DNA of 64,000 bases, from NCBI RefSeq assembly GCF_015082335.1, contig NZ_BLRL01000010.1, positions 107,243 through 171,242 of the forward strand, written 5' to 3'. The position numbers and the translations under genes are program-made. Origin of the DNA: Moritella sp. F3 (lineage in GTDB: Bacteria > Pseudomonadota > Gammaproteobacteria > Enterobacterales > Moritellaceae). Every line of letters starts with the position of its first letter. Within the stretch, counting starts at the first letter, position 1. Shown piece after piece: positions 1 through 8,810 of the stretch. The notes under the pieces are model-generated. The model saw nothing but the letters and a program-made list of their open reading frames with translations. It ran no database searches and was not told the DNA's origin.

Positions 1-1356
1 AGCGCGACGAATATCAATACGTAACCAAGCATAGTTGCTCATATCCACTTGGAAATGACGCGCTTCGCTGGTTAGTTTTATACGGTTTATCACCTCACCA
101 TCAGCGATACATTCGGCATAATATGCAGTGCGTTTATCTGTAATGGCGAGGTGATAATCGATAACCTTATTACCGACATCCTGACCCGGTAATACCGTGC
201 CATTATTAATTTGAAAATCCAAACCACATTGGCGTTCTAGATAAATATGCCCTTGACGTAAGCCCTGTAAAATACCGTTACCTGATAGCGTATCGGCATA
301 GACAAACGTACTTGGATCGCCATAAATAGACGGTTCCGTTGCATTAGCGTTACGTTCATGAGGTGCTAAGTGTGAGTCACTACCGCCAACGGCTGCAATG
401 CGATGGCCACAATTCCATAACTGTGTGAGTAAGGTTAATGCGCCCTCTGTGGCTTTCGGTGATGTCGGCCATGTTGGGTCACAGCAAACTTCCAAGGTAT
501 TTACTTTATTTAGTGCGATGTCTTGGTAATGCCAATGCCATGGTTTCATCATCGGATGATTAATGCTGATATTCCCTTCATCGCGGCCGACTAAACCAAG
601 ACCTTGTTCAATCAGCGCAGCACTTGAATAAGCGGCATTGAACATATTGAGCATACGGCGAGGGCCGTGAACATTAAAATGCCCCTGGTCTGTCGTGACC
701 TCAATCGCAGGTAAAATTAATGTTTTGTCGGTAGCGGGTAATGCAGGGTGGCAAATATTGTGTTCGGTAATAAAAAAGAAATCGAGGGCTTGTTGCTCGG
801 CTATTTGTGCCGCTGCTGCAAGGGTATTATGTCCATCGGATAATAAGGTATGAGCGTGTAAATCACCGCGATACCAAGCTGCGTTATTATTTTTACTGTG
901 CTGGTAATCAAAATGAATATTGTGGTCTAGCGGCGAGCCTGTATTAGCGAGCAAGCAGGTTTTAGTCGGTATTGCGAGTAATTGGTCGTTGCTGCTGCAC
1001 TCAGGGGGGAACGGCTCATTTAACTCAACATCTATTTTAATATCAATAGCATAGTGCATCGCCTTTGGTGTGCGGTTTTCACCTTCAAGATTGTATAAGT
1101 GTAATTGCCAATCACCAGCAGGGAGGTTTCCTGCAATACCGCCAAGTGAAGCAGATTCTGACGTTAAAATTAGCGTTTTATCGGTTTTTTGAAATAATAA
1201 ATTAGCGCGTAATTGCTGCTCACTGTCATACAGATAAGCATATAAAAAGCCTTTTTTAACTGTCGTACCAGTTAGGGTGAGGGTGTTAATATTAGCGCTA
1301 ACATTAAAATTCAAAACGCGATGGCCAAAGACCAATTCACCGGTAAAATTCAACAT
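1..1356 (-). CDS. PHP-domain metallohydrolase (CehA/McbA-like), 3' end beyond window
   Basis: An open frame of 452 codons runs from an ATG at 1354-1356 off the left edge without a stop, so the gene is partial. The first ~150 residues look like a beta-sandwich domain. A PHP active-site motif, YRGDLHAHTLLSDGH, follows at about 835-877, and further His/Asp motifs (ITEHN, SINHP, GGSDSH) come after it. PHP enzymes are metal-dependent phosphoesterases, and the CehA/McbA branch includes hydrolases of other esters. No signal peptide is visible, so it probably acts in the cytoplasm. It is the fourth gene of a co-directional block encoding a UgpAEB-like importer. This suggests that it cleaves an imported organophosphate, in the place E. 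coli gives to UgpQ. The family call is firm; the substrate is inference. Confidence 0.85.
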   Translation of the reverse strand, partial: MLNFTGELVFGHRVLNFNVSANINTLTLTGTTVKKGFLYAYLYDSEQQLRANLLFQKTDKTLILTSESASLGGIAGNLPAGDWQLHLYNLEGENRTPKAMHYAIDIKIDVELNEPFPPECSSNDQLLAIPTKTCLLANTGSPLDHNIHFDYQHSKNNNAAWYRGDLHAHTLLSDGHNTLAAAAQIAEQQALDFFFITEHNICHPALPATDKTLILPAIEVTTDQGHFNVHGPRRMLNMFNAAYSSAALIEQGLGLVGRDEGNISINHPMMKPWHWHYQDIALNKVNTLEVCCDPTWPTSPKATEGALTLLTQLWNCGHRIAAVGGSDSHLAPHERNANATEPSIYGDPSTFVYADTLSGNGILQGLRQGHIYLERQCGLDFQINNGTVLPGQDVGNKVIDYHLAITDKRTAYYAECIADGEVINRIKLTSEARHFQVDMSNYAWLRIDIRRA

Positions 1357-1383
1357 GGTAAATCCTTGCTGTTATTAGTTATG

Positions 1384-1411
1384 TTGGTGATGAATGTTGA
1401 ACACTCACCAC
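1384..1411 (-). repeat. Hairpin between binding-protein gene and PHP gene
   Basis: The spacer between the solute-binding-protein stop and the PHP start contains the imperfect inverted repeat GGTGatgaaTGTTgAACActCACC. Such a stem just downstream of a periplasmic binding-protein gene often stabilises the upstream mRNA and lowers expression of the next gene. That role is inferred only. No T-tract follows on the minus strand, so a true terminator is less likely. The rest of 1412-1508 is AT-rich and featureless. Confidence 0.4.
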
Positions 1412-1508
1412 CAATATTTACTTTTACTTTTATTTTTAGTCTTATATTTATTTAGTTTTTTTATCTATGCTTCTATTTCTTTTTATTTATATAGAGGCAT
1501 AGGTAAGT

Positions 1509-2789
1509 TTAGCGATTCGCACGGTCTAGTGCGCGCTGCGCACGTTTAGCCGCTTGCTTAAGCGCTTTTTCAGCTGGAATATTTTCAATCAAGATCTGAT
1601 CTGCAGCAATAGAAAGTGCATCCGTGATCTTGCCCTTCGTTGGGTCAAAGAAGTCCTGACTTGCTGTACTTGCTTGCAGCAATGGGATCAAGGCTTGTGG
1701 GTTCTTAGCCGTGTAAGCTTGGTATGCTGGCACTTGTTTTACACTCTTACGTACTGGGATATAACCTGTGGTCATAGACCAACGAGCGGTATTTTCTGCC
1801 GATGTGTAAAACTTCATGAATTCGAAAGCACCTTGTGCAGCATTATCATCAGTGCCTTTTGGCATCACAAAACTTACTGCGCCCGCTTGTGGTGCCGCTG
1901 GGTTATTCCCCCAACCTGGTTGCGTCGTCGCGCCGAGTTTAGTGAAATCAAGATCCCCTTGATCGCCTGATGAACCGGTATAACCCAACGCACGATCTTT
2001 CACTACATCATCAATGGTTTTGTACCAGTACTCCCAGCCTTGGCCACCGTGATGAATACGCATTGTTTCATCTTCATGGATCCACTGACGGAAACTATTC
2101 CAAACGGTTATCCACTCAGGAGAATTAATTAAAATTGTTTTGCCGTCATCACTAATGATTTTTCCGCCATTAGAATAGGCCGCATCAATTAAATTTTCTT
2201 CACCCCACATCGGCTCCCAACCATAAAATGTCGTGTTACCTTTAGCATCTTTTTTGGTGACAGCAGCAGACACTTTCGCTACACCTTGCCATGTGCTTAA
2301 GTCTTTTGCGGTGAAACCATGATCAGCTAATACTTGTTTGTTGTAATAGAAGATCTGCGTGGTGCCATAAGCGGGAAGTCCGTAGACCTCACCATTTTCG
2401 GCAGTGACTTGATCGCGAAATGCATCAAGAAAATCAGCATAGTTAAAGCTGCTATCCATGTAAGGGCGAATATCTCGAGTCAGATTTCGCGCTACCATCA
2501 TTTTCGCTTGGCTAGAATAAAGTAAGGCAAATTCAGGTGCGGTTTTTGATGCTAAACCAGCTTGTAATTTTTGATATGTTTCATCGTAATTACCCTGCTG
2601 CGCACTCTTAATGACATAGTCTTGCTGGCTACTGTTAAATTCAGATACCAGAGAGGTCATTAACTGCTGCTGCTTTGAGCCACCAGAATACCAAAAGTCC
2701 ACTTCGGTTTTCGCCATTGCGCTACCTGCGAACGAAAATGCGCCCACTGCGTAGCTAGAACATACAATTGCTAATGTTTTCAGTTTCAT
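1509..2789 (-). CDS. UgpB-like family 1 extracellular solute-binding protein
   Basis: This 426-residue protein begins with a classic Sec signal peptide (hydrophobic core, cleavage after SAMA near residue 26). It continues as a family 1 solute-binding protein, with TEVDFWYSGG at the mature N-terminus and YGLPAYGTTQIFYYN in the hinge region. The closest family I recognise is the glycerol-3-phosphate/sugar binding group (UgpB, MalE relatives). It should bind substrate in the periplasm and deliver it to the two permeases encoded directly upstream. Only 6 bp separate it from the upstream permease gene. The family call is strong. Whether the ligand is glycerol phosphate, a glycerophosphodiester or a sugar cannot be read from the sequence; the phosphoesterase downstream favours an organophosphate. 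Confidence 0.85.
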   Translation of the reverse strand: MKLKTLAIVCSSYAVGAFSFAGSAMAKTEVDFWYSGGSKQQQLMTSLVSEFNSSQQDYVIKSAQQGNYDETYQKLQAGLASKTAPEFALLYSSQAKMMVARNLTRDIRPYMDSSFNYADFLDAFRDQVTAENGEVYGLPAYGTTQIFYYNKQVLADHGFTAKDLSTWQGVAKVSAAVTKKDAKGNTTFYGWEPMWGEENLIDAAYSNGGKIISDDGKTILINSPEWITVWNSFRQWIHEDETMRIHHGGQGWEYWYKTIDDVVKDRALGYTGSSGDQGDLDFTKLGATTQPGWGNNPAAPQAGAVSFVMPKGTDDNAAQGAFEFMKFYTSAENTARWSMTTGYIPVRKSVKQVPAYQAYTAKNPQALIPLLQASTASQDFFDPTKGKITDALSIAADQILIENIPAEKALKQAAKRAQRALDRANR

Positions 2790-2795
2790 GTTTAT

Positions 2796-3734
2796 TTACT
2801 CTTTTACGCCGTTATCGGCAATGCCGGACAAAATTGTTTTTTGACAAATAATGAATAGAATCAACAGTGGCATTACTGCAATGGTGCTTGCTGCCATAAT
2901 CTGTGACCAGTTTAAGCCGTAGTTACCTTCGGCAATAAAGAACTGCCTGATCCCCGTTGCAATCAAATTAAGATCTTGTGAGGTGATAAGTAGGCTTGGC
3001 CACATATAACTGTTGTAGTTAGTAATAAAGGTAATCAAGAACAAGGTAGCTAACGCTGCTTTGCACTGTGGTAGCACGATTGCCCAAAGAATTTTAATTT
3101 CTCCAGCGCCATCAATTCGGGCCGCTTCAATCAGTGATGGATGCACTTTTAAAAATACTTGGCGCAGGTAAAATACCCCGAATACACTGGCGGCATTCGA
3201 GATGATTAAACCGGTGTGGCTATCAAGTAAGCCCATATTCGCCAAGGTAATGTAAGACGGAATATAAGTCACGGCGCCGGGTAGCATGTAACAAGCCATG
3301 ACGATGAAATAGAGCACGGTACGCGACTTAAATTTAAGTTGGGTGATGGCATAGGCAAACATTGCCGAGTTAATCATGACGATTAGCGTAGTGAAAAATG
3401 CTACGCTGAAACTGTTCATTATGTACAAACCAAACGGCGCACTTTCAAATGTGTCGACAAATGTTTGCCAATGAAATGTGTCCGGCAAGATGTTCAGTGG
3501 ATTACTAAATATCTCATCGTTGGTTTTCATTGAACCCGATATCATCCATACAAACGGGAACACCATAATCAAACCAGACGCGCTTAAAAAGCCGTGTTTT
3601 ACTATCAAGCTAGCGAATGATTTCATTAATGCATTCATCGGTGTTGCTGGTTTTATCATTTTGCTATTTGCTGTTATTTTTGCTTCGCTACCTTGGTCAT
3701 GTCCCAAGGGTAAATCAATAGATTGAGTGCTCAT
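2796..3734 (-). CDS. ABC transporter permease, MalG/UgpE type
   Basis: A 312-residue inner-membrane protein with about six membrane segments and the permease EAA loop (EAARIDGAGEIKILWAIVLPQCKAA region, around residues 195-225) that docks on the ATPase. An N-terminal cytoplasmic stretch of about 40 residues precedes the first membrane helix. The start has a good ribosome site (AAGGAAAA) and lies 11 bp after the stop of the partner permease. It forms the channel with the product of 3746-4666. No ATPase gene for this importer is present in the window; it may lie past the PHP gene to the left or be shared. Confidence 0.88.
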   Translation of the reverse strand: MSTQSIDLPLGHDQGSEAKITANSKMIKPATPMNALMKSFASLIVKHGFLSASGLIMVFPFVWMISGSMKTNDEIFSNPLNILPDTFHWQTFVDTFESAPFGLYIMNSFSVAFFTTLIVMINSAMFAYAITQLKFKSRTVLYFIVMACYMLPGAVTYIPSYITLANMGLLDSHTGLIISNAASVFGVFYLRQVFLKVHPSLIEAARIDGAGEIKILWAIVLPQCKAALATLFLITFITNYNSYMWPSLLITSQDLNLIATGIRQFFIAEGNYGLNWSQIMAASTIAVMPLLILFIICQKTILSGIADNGVKE

Positions 3735-3745
3735 CCGTATTTTCC

Positions 3746-4666
3746 TTAGTAATATATCCAGCGTTTACCCATCTCGGTATTAATCAATGTTAATACACCG
3801 GTGATAGCTAAAATGATGAGTGATGTTGCTGCTGCTGGGCCCATATCATATTGCTCAAATGCTTGCTGATAGAACAAATATAATAGTGTACGGGTACTGC
3901 CGCTTGGGCCGCCTTGCGTTAATATTTGGAATTGATCAAAGGCTTGTACCGAATTGATCATGTTGACAATAATAAGGAAAAACGTGGTTGGCGAAATCAG
4001 TGGTAAAGTGATTTTAATGAAGCGAGTTAGTGGGCTACAGCCATCAATTAATGATGCTTCATAGAGTGACTCTGGTATCTTGTTTAATGCACTAATGAAA
4101 AATAACATGGTCCAGCCAACTGCTTGCCAGACTGTTACGATCACCACGACAGTCATTGCTGTATCACCACTTTCTAACCAAGGTATCGGGTCGATGCCCA
4201 CTTTGCCGAGCAGTAAATTTGCTAAACCTGATTTGGTTTCAAATACCCATGACCAGACGATAGATACAGCCACTGTTGGCGTGATCCAAGGTGAGAAAAT
4301 CACTGCGCGGTAAAGTTGGCTGCCGCGAAAGTTTTTATGCAGCAATAAGGCAAAGCCCAATCCTAACATCACCGTCGGAATAACAACGCCCAGTGAAAAC
4401 AGGAAGGTATTGTAAAGCGCCTCAGTAAAGTAACTATCTTCAATCATATATTGATAGTTTTCAAAACCGACGTAGCTGTATTCTGGGGAGATATAATCCC
4501 AGTCAGTAAAGCTGATGTAGATGCTCCAACCAAATGGCACAATCCAAAAAGCCAATAGCGGGATCAATAAAGGCGCTATAAATAATAGTACCTTTAGTTT
4601 CTCCGACATAGTACGCGACATAGTGTGGGAGGTGGCACGTGATAGTGTGTGTGAATTAATCTTCAT
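3746..4666 (-). CDS. ABC transporter permease, MalF/UgpA type
   Basis: A 306-residue permease with about six transmembrane helices and the EAA motif (YEASLIDGCSPLTRFIKITLPL, about residues 200-222). The first 21 residues are polar and contain several in-frame Met codons, so the true start could be up to 60 bp further in. It is the first transporter gene of the block, 116 bp downstream of the co-directional LysR gene. The product pairs with the UgpE-like permease for import of the ligand bound by the UgpB-like protein. Confidence 0.87.
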   Translation of the reverse strand: MKINSHTLSRATSHTMSRTMSEKLKVLLFIAPLLIPLLAFWIVPFGWSIYISFTDWDYISPEYSYVGFENYQYMIEDSYFTEALYNTFLFSLGVVIPTVMLGLGFALLLHKNFRGSQLYRAVIFSPWITPTVAVSIVWSWVFETKSGLANLLLGKVGIDPIPWLESGDTAMTVVVIVTVWQAVGWTMLFFISALNKIPESLYEASLIDGCSPLTRFIKITLPLISPTTFFLIIVNMINSVQAFDQFQILTQGGPSGSTRTLLYLFYQQAFEQYDMGPAAATSLIILAITGVLTLINTEMGKRWIYY

Positions 4667-4712
4667 GCTGAGTTTGTCCTTAACTGTATGGAAGCATCAT
4701 AGAGTGGCACTG

Positions 4713-4732
4713 TGACAAATTTGCTTGTGTCA
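4713..4732. promoter_or_regulatory. Possible regulator-binding dyad upstream of importer genes
   Basis: The 116-bp gap between the LysR gene and the importer genes contains TGACA-N10-TGTCA. LysR-type regulators often bind interrupted dyads of this size near their targets. The arms are only 5 bp, so this is a weak candidate. Confidence 0.25.
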
Positions 4733-4782
4733 TCATCATATTTTCCATCGTCAGACATAAGAAAAAGTGATGGCTATATCGA

Positions 4783-5700
4783 TTACGCATTAGAAAAAAC
4801 TACTGGGTTAGCATCATTGCTATTTGGTTGTCTGCTGTATTGTTGCTCTAGCCAATCGCAAAAAAAATTTACTTTGGCGCTACGCTTATTGGCTGTAATG
4901 ATGTAATGGCTTGAATCTGAGGGCATACTGCCTTCCATCGCCAGCACCAGTTCGCCAGATACCAGTGCTTTTTCCGCGACTAACGAGCGAACTAGCATTA
5001 AGCCAATGCCTTGCTTTACGGCTTCTAAAGCATGTAGTGAATTACTTATTTCGAGTTGAATATTAGGTGAGACGGGCGGAATATCATGATGACATAACCA
5101 TTGCATCCAGCTTTCTTCATAACCTTTGACTTGAATGGCGGGCAGTTGCGAAATATCATTTTTTTCTAGTGCATCAAAATGTTGTTGTTTGAATGCAGGG
5201 CTACACACCATGCTCCATTGCTCTTGGCATAGGCGTTTTGCTTGAGTGTCTTCGCTGTCGATAAAACCATTGGTGATCTCAACATCGGCATCACTGCAGG
5301 GCTGTCGAGATGGCCAATCAACTAACGTCAGATCTAATTTAATAAAGGCAAATTTATTGGTGAAATTAGCTAATTTGGGGATTAACCAATTGTGGCAAAA
5401 TGATGTATTTATTTTAATGCGCAAGACATCAGATTGTTGTTGACCAAATAGTATTTGAGTTTGTAATTTAAGGTGTTGCAGTGATCCAGATACCACGGGT
5501 AAGTACTGCTGTGCGGCTTGGGTTAATGTCACGCCACGTTGATTACGAATAAACAAAGTACAATTAAGGAATAGTTCAAGATTTTTTAGCTGTTGGCTTA
5601 CAGCGGCTTGAGTCACGTGCAGTTCACGCGATGCCGCGCCTATTGAGCCGAGCCGAGATACTGCTTCGAAAGCTAATAATGAACGTTGTGGTGGAAGCAT
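4783..5700 (-). CDS. LysR-family transcriptional regulator (GcvA-like)
   Basis: The 305-residue protein has the LysR winged helix-turn-helix at residues 1-65 (LLAFEAVSRLGSIGAASRELHVTQAAVSQQ region) and a type 2 periplasmic-binding-protein fold for effector binding after residue 90. The opening, LPPQRSLLAFEAVSRLGS, resembles the GcvA subgroup. It lies just upstream of the UgpAEB-like genes on the same strand, so it may control them or be transcribed with them. A Pho-box-like repeat lies in its own upstream gap (5742-5759). The effector is unknown. Confidence 0.88.
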   Translation of the reverse strand: MLPPQRSLLAFEAVSRLGSIGAASRELHVTQAAVSQQLKNLELFLNCTLFIRNQRGVTLTQAAQQYLPVVSGSLQHLKLQTQILFGQQQSDVLRIKINTSFCHNWLIPKLANFTNKFAFIKLDLTLVDWPSRQPCSDADVEITNGFIDSEDTQAKRLCQEQWSMVCSPAFKQQHFDALEKNDISQLPAIQVKGYEESWMQWLCHHDIPPVSPNIQLEISNSLHALEAVKQGIGLMLVRSLVAEKALVSGELVLAMEGSMPSDSSHYIITANKRSAKVNFFCDWLEQQYSRQPNSNDANPVVFSNA

Positions 5701-5741
5701 ACATAACCTTAACCATAAAATAGCTAAGGTAGTGTATTTTT

Positions 5742-5759
5742 ATGACAGTATGATGAAAC
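5742..5759 (-). promoter_or_regulatory. Putative Pho box upstream of the LysR/importer block
   Basis: Reading the minus strand, GTTTCAT-CATA-CTGTCAT gives two heptamers with 11-bp periodicity. The second is identical to the PhoB half-site CTGTCAT and the first matches 5 of 7 positions. An A-rich run follows. It lies 42-59 bp before the LysR start codon. Confidence 0.5.
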
Positions 5760-5778
5760 TCATTGATACGACTACTTA

Positions 5779-6132
5779 TTAATGGCTAATCGTGGTTGAA
5801 AAGACATTAATAATGACACTGCCGAGTAAGATCAAGCTTATTCCTAAGATGGCAACCCAGTCGAGCTGTTGGCCATACCACAACCAGCTAATCATAGTGA
5901 CAAGTACGATACCAGCCCCACACCAGACCGCATATGCGATACCAATCGGCACTGATTTGATGGTGATCGACAGTAAAAAAAATGCCAACGCATAGCAAAT
6001 TAATACAATCGCACTTATTAATGGTTGACTGAATTGCTGAGTTTTTGGTAATAGCGAAGTCGCGATCACCTCAAAGATTATCGCAAGCAGCAGTAATAAA
6101 TTAGGTGGCATGGTTGTCAGTATTTTCAGCAT
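5779..6132 (-). CDS. Small multidrug resistance (SMR/EmrE-type) transporter
   Basis: A 117-residue, four-helix inner-membrane protein. It keeps the essential membrane-embedded glutamate of the family in helix 1 (IIFEVIATS, Glu about 18) and the YAVWCGAG signature matching EmrE YAIWSGVG in helix 3. The normal family length is 105-115; an internal Met at codon 8 (MPPNLLL) could be the real start. SMR proteins are proton-coupled exporters of cationic drugs, quaternary amines or guanidinium. The sequence does not decide between EmrE-like and SugE/Gdx-like use. Confidence 0.9.
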   Translation of the reverse strand: MLKILTTMPPNLLLLLAIIFEVIATSLLPKTQQFSQPLISAIVLICYALAFFLLSITIKSVPIGIAYAVWCGAGIVLVTMISWLWYGQQLDWVAILGISLILLGSVIINVFSTTISH

Positions 6133-6543
6133 GGCTTTTTATCGTTTCTATCAATATTAATGAGCGCGCCACAATACCTGAATAACATGACAGTATCCAG
6201 CGCGTCAGTATTAGATTTATTGATGTAGCTGTTAATTTAAATTAATGCTTGGGTATAAGCGGTAAGTGATTTGTATATGTTGATATAGGATCTTGATTTT
6301 GTACATCCGTGAGTTGGTTTTTTAGTAATTAGTTATAAATAACTCACTGAAATCACTTGGTAAACATTTGAGGGGACACTTGTGCACTTATTGTTCAGGC
6401 TGTTAATTTGACCGCTTGTTTATAAGGTGTTGTATAAACAGGCTAATTTCAATTTATGTAAGTTTTCAATTTAAGTGTAAATACTGATGGATCATTCTAG
6501 AGTACGGGTGTAAGCTCACTTCAACTTTTAGGGAGACCGCTAT
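6133..6543. other. 411-bp non-coding gap upstream of desaturase operon
   Basis: This AT-rich divergent spacer separates the SMR gene from the reductase/desaturase operon. I see no credible small gene. It holds a perfect 14-bp palindrome TTAATTTAAATTAA at 6232-6245 and the dyad listed at 6417-6440. The reductase start is preceded by the ribosome site AGGGAGA at 6529-6535. Confidence 0.6.
6417..6440. promoter_or_regulatory. Operator-like dyad upstream of desaturase operon
   Basis: TGTTTATA-N8-TATAAACA is a perfect 8-bp inverted repeat spanning 24 bp, about 104 bp before the reductase start codon. The size suits a dimeric repressor. Bacterial desaturase operons are commonly controlled by TetR-type lipid sensors (FabR, DesT), but the motif does not match a consensus I know. 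Confidence 0.4.
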
Positions 6544-7656
6544 ATGCTTAATGTTTTAACCAATAAATTATCACTGACGTTATTTAATAACGATACGTTT
6601 AAGGCTTACTTCGCCCCATTTTCTGCTAAACCGATTTCCGTACTTATGGGTGAGATGTTTGCTGCGACAGTCGTCAAAATGCAGACTGAAAATAATGATA
6701 TGTATTCATTAACATTAGCGATTTCAGGTAAAGTGAATAAACAGGGATTTTCATTCCAGCCTGGTCAATATATTGAACTGCAAGTAAAAAAGAATGGCAG
6801 TTACATTAAACGTCCTTTTACTATTTCATCTTCGTTAGCGCAGTTCCAGCAAGATAAAACCATCACCTTAACCATTAAAAAGCAATTTGAAGGCCGTGTT
6901 ACCCCCTGGTTATCAAGTGCGATTAAGCAAGGCGATTTATTAGGTATTTCACCTGCGAAAGGTGACTTTGTATTGAACCGTTTATCAAAAAAGGCAGCAA
7001 AGAAAGAGGTGATATTTATTGCTGGTGGCAGTGGCATTACGCCTTTTCATAGCTTGCTGTTATCACATGTTGCGAATAACCCGACGATTAACTTCACTCT
7101 ATTGTATTTTGCCCGTGCTAATCAACATGCATTAAACGGCAGCTTAGTGGCATTAGAGTTAGAGCATAACAACTTCACCTTGAAATTATTACAACGTGAG
7201 CGAGATGGCCATTGTTCTGCAGCCCATATCAATGCCGTGACGAGCGACTTACAGCATAGTGAAGTTTATATTTGTGGTCCAAATAGCATGATGGATAGTA
7301 CTCGAGAATTATTATTGGACATGGGTCTACCTGAAGGTGCACTGCATCTTGAGCAGTTTGGTTTAGCCAGTTTTCGTAATGTCGATTTGAATGTCGTGCG
7401 TAACGTGTCGTTTGCTATAACCAATAAAGATGTGGTTGTTGATGAAGACAATCAGAAAACACTGTTAATGCTCGCCGAGGATAATGTTGTACCAGCTAAA
7501 TATGGCTGCCGTATGGGTATTTGCCAAGAATGTAAATGTAAAAAAGTAAGTGGCGTGGTTTATAACAGCCAAACAAAAACATATTCAGATACCGGTGAAG
7601 AAGATATCCAAGCTTGTATCAGTGTACCAGTGACTGATGTCGTGATTAATTTATAG
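6544..7656 (+). CDS. Ferredoxin-NAD(P)H-type reductase with C-terminal [2Fe-2S] domain
   Basis: This 370-residue electron-transfer protein has three parts in order. An FAD-binding barrel carries RPFTISSS near residue 93. An NAD(P)-binding domain carries FIAGGSGITPF near 158. A plant-type [2Fe-2S] ferredoxin domain has C-x4-C-x2-C (CRMGICQEC) near 322 and the fourth Cys in IQACIS near 360. It passes electrons from NAD(P)H to a partner oxygenase. The desaturase gene starts 7 bp after its stop. Comparable pairs are known for acyl-chain desaturases (P. aeruginosa DesC/DesB, mycobacterial Rv3230c/DesA3). Confidence 0.9.
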   Translation: MLNVLTNKLSLTLFNNDTFKAYFAPFSAKPISVLMGEMFAATVVKMQTENNDMYSLTLAISGKVNKQGFSFQPGQYIELQVKKNGSYIKRPFTISSSLAQFQQDKTITLTIKKQFEGRVTPWLSSAIKQGDLLGISPAKGDFVLNRLSKKAAKKEVIFIAGGSGITPFHSLLLSHVANNPTINFTLLYFARANQHALNGSLVALELEHNNFTLKLLQRERDGHCSAAHINAVTSDLQHSEVYICGPNSMMDSTRELLLDMGLPEGALHLEQFGLASFRNVDLNVVRNVSFAITNKDVVVDEDNQKTLLMLAEDNVVPAKYGCRMGICQECKCKKVSGVVYNSQTKTYSDTGEEDIQACISVPVTDVVINL

Positions 7657-7663
7657 GGATAAG

Positions 7664-8797
7664 ATGATGGCAACGTTAGATACAAAATTTAGTCAAAAAT
7701 TAAATGAAGAGCAGTTAGAACAGTTGGCAATAGATCTTGATGGCGTAAAAGCCAAAGCCATGGAACAAGTAGGTAGTACGGATGAACGTTATATTAAAAA
7801 GATTGTTCGTCTGCAGCGTAGCTTAGAAATTGCGGGACGTATTTGCTTGGTATTGGGTTTTATGTCGCTGTATTTCTGGGGAGTGGGCGTGCTGCTATTA
7901 AGCGCATCGAAGATTTTAGATAATATGGAAATTGGCCATAACGTGCTGCATGGTCAATATGATTGGATGAATGATCCAACGCTGAACTCGCAAACGTTTG
8001 AATGGGATAATGCGTGTAGCTCGGAATCATGGAAGCGCGTGCATAATTACGAACACCATACTTACACTAATATTGTCGGCAAAGATCGTGATTTTGGTTA
8101 TGGATTACTACGCTTAAGTGATGATTTTTCTTGGCGTCTACGTAATACATGGCAGTTTGGTACTTACCTGGTGCTCAGTACTTTATTTCAATGGGGGATC
8201 GCATTCCATGAAATGGCTGGTGAACGGGTATTCTTTGGTAAGAAAAAAGCGGGTCGTGAATCACACGTTGATGTTGAGCAATTAAAGAAAGTATTCTATA
8301 GCAAATCAACGCGTCAAATTCTGAAAGATTACGTTATCTTCCCACTCTTAGCTGGTCCATTTTTTGTGATGGTATTGCTGGGTAATTTAGCGGCTAATTT
8401 ACTGCGTAACTTTTGGACTTCAACTATTATTTTCTGTGGTCACTTTCCAACAGAAGTGTATACCTTCACCGAAAAAGAATGTGAAAATGAATCGCGTGGG
8501 CATTGGTATTATCGTCAAATATTAGGTTCAGCAAATTTAACTGGCCCTAAATGGTTCCATATTTTAACAGGTCATTTAAGCTGCCAGGTAGAGCATCATT
8601 TATTTCCAGAAGTACCTGCACATCGTTATGTTGAAATGTCGAAAGAAGTGCAAGTTATTGCGGCTAAATACGGCATTGCTTATAACACTGGTAGTTTCTT
8701 TAGCCAGTATGCTTCGGTCGTACAACGGGTTATTTATTTCTCATTCCCTGTGGGTAAAGTGACAGGTAAGAAAGCGGCGCTGTATCCACGATTTTAA
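7664..8797 (+). CDS. Membrane fatty-acid desaturase
   Basis: The 377-residue protein has the three histidine boxes of the di-iron membrane desaturases: HNVLH (92-96), HNYEHH (127-132) and QVEHHLFP near 306-313. Hydrophobic helices lie between them. The QxEHHLFP third box is typical of the linoleoyl/acyl-CoA desaturase branch. It should insert a double bond into membrane-lipid acyl chains using electrons from the reductase encoded just upstream, a classic cold-adaptation function. Position specificity cannot be read from sequence. The start is ATGATG; either codon is possible. Ribosome site AGGGATAAG precedes it. Confidence 0.93.
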   Translation: MMATLDTKFSQKLNEEQLEQLAIDLDGVKAKAMEQVGSTDERYIKKIVRLQRSLEIAGRICLVLGFMSLYFWGVGVLLLSASKILDNMEIGHNVLHGQYDWMNDPTLNSQTFEWDNACSSESWKRVHNYEHHTYTNIVGKDRDFGYGLLRLSDDFSWRLRNTWQFGTYLVLSTLFQWGIAFHEMAGERVFFGKKKAGRESHVDVEQLKKVFYSKSTRQILKDYVIFPLLAGPFFVMVLLGNLAANLLRNFWTSTIIFCGHFPTEVYTFTEKECENESRGHWYYRQILGSANLTGPKWFHILTGHLSCQVEHHLFPEVPAHRYVEMSKEVQVIAAKYGIAYNTGSFFSQYASVVQRVIYFSFPVGKVTGKKAALYPRF

Positions 8798-8810
8798 TCA
8801 GCTAAGCTAA

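Noticed and set aside
1554..1970. Open frame of 138 codons on the plus strand
   Set aside because: It is antisense to the well-supported solute-binding-protein gene, is rich in Cys and Trp, and has no ribosome site.
4685..4699. 15-bp sequence TGTATGGAAGCATCA shared with 38194-38208
   Set aside because: One or two exact 15-mers shared by chance are expected in a window of this size, and the contexts are unrelated.
4706..4724. TGGCAC...TTGC as a sigma-54 promoter
   Set aside because: The spacer is 10 bp instead of 5 and no plus-strand gene follows.
6187..6193. CTGTCAT (minus strand) upstream of the SMR gene as a Pho box
   Set aside because: No second half-site at 11 bp on either side.
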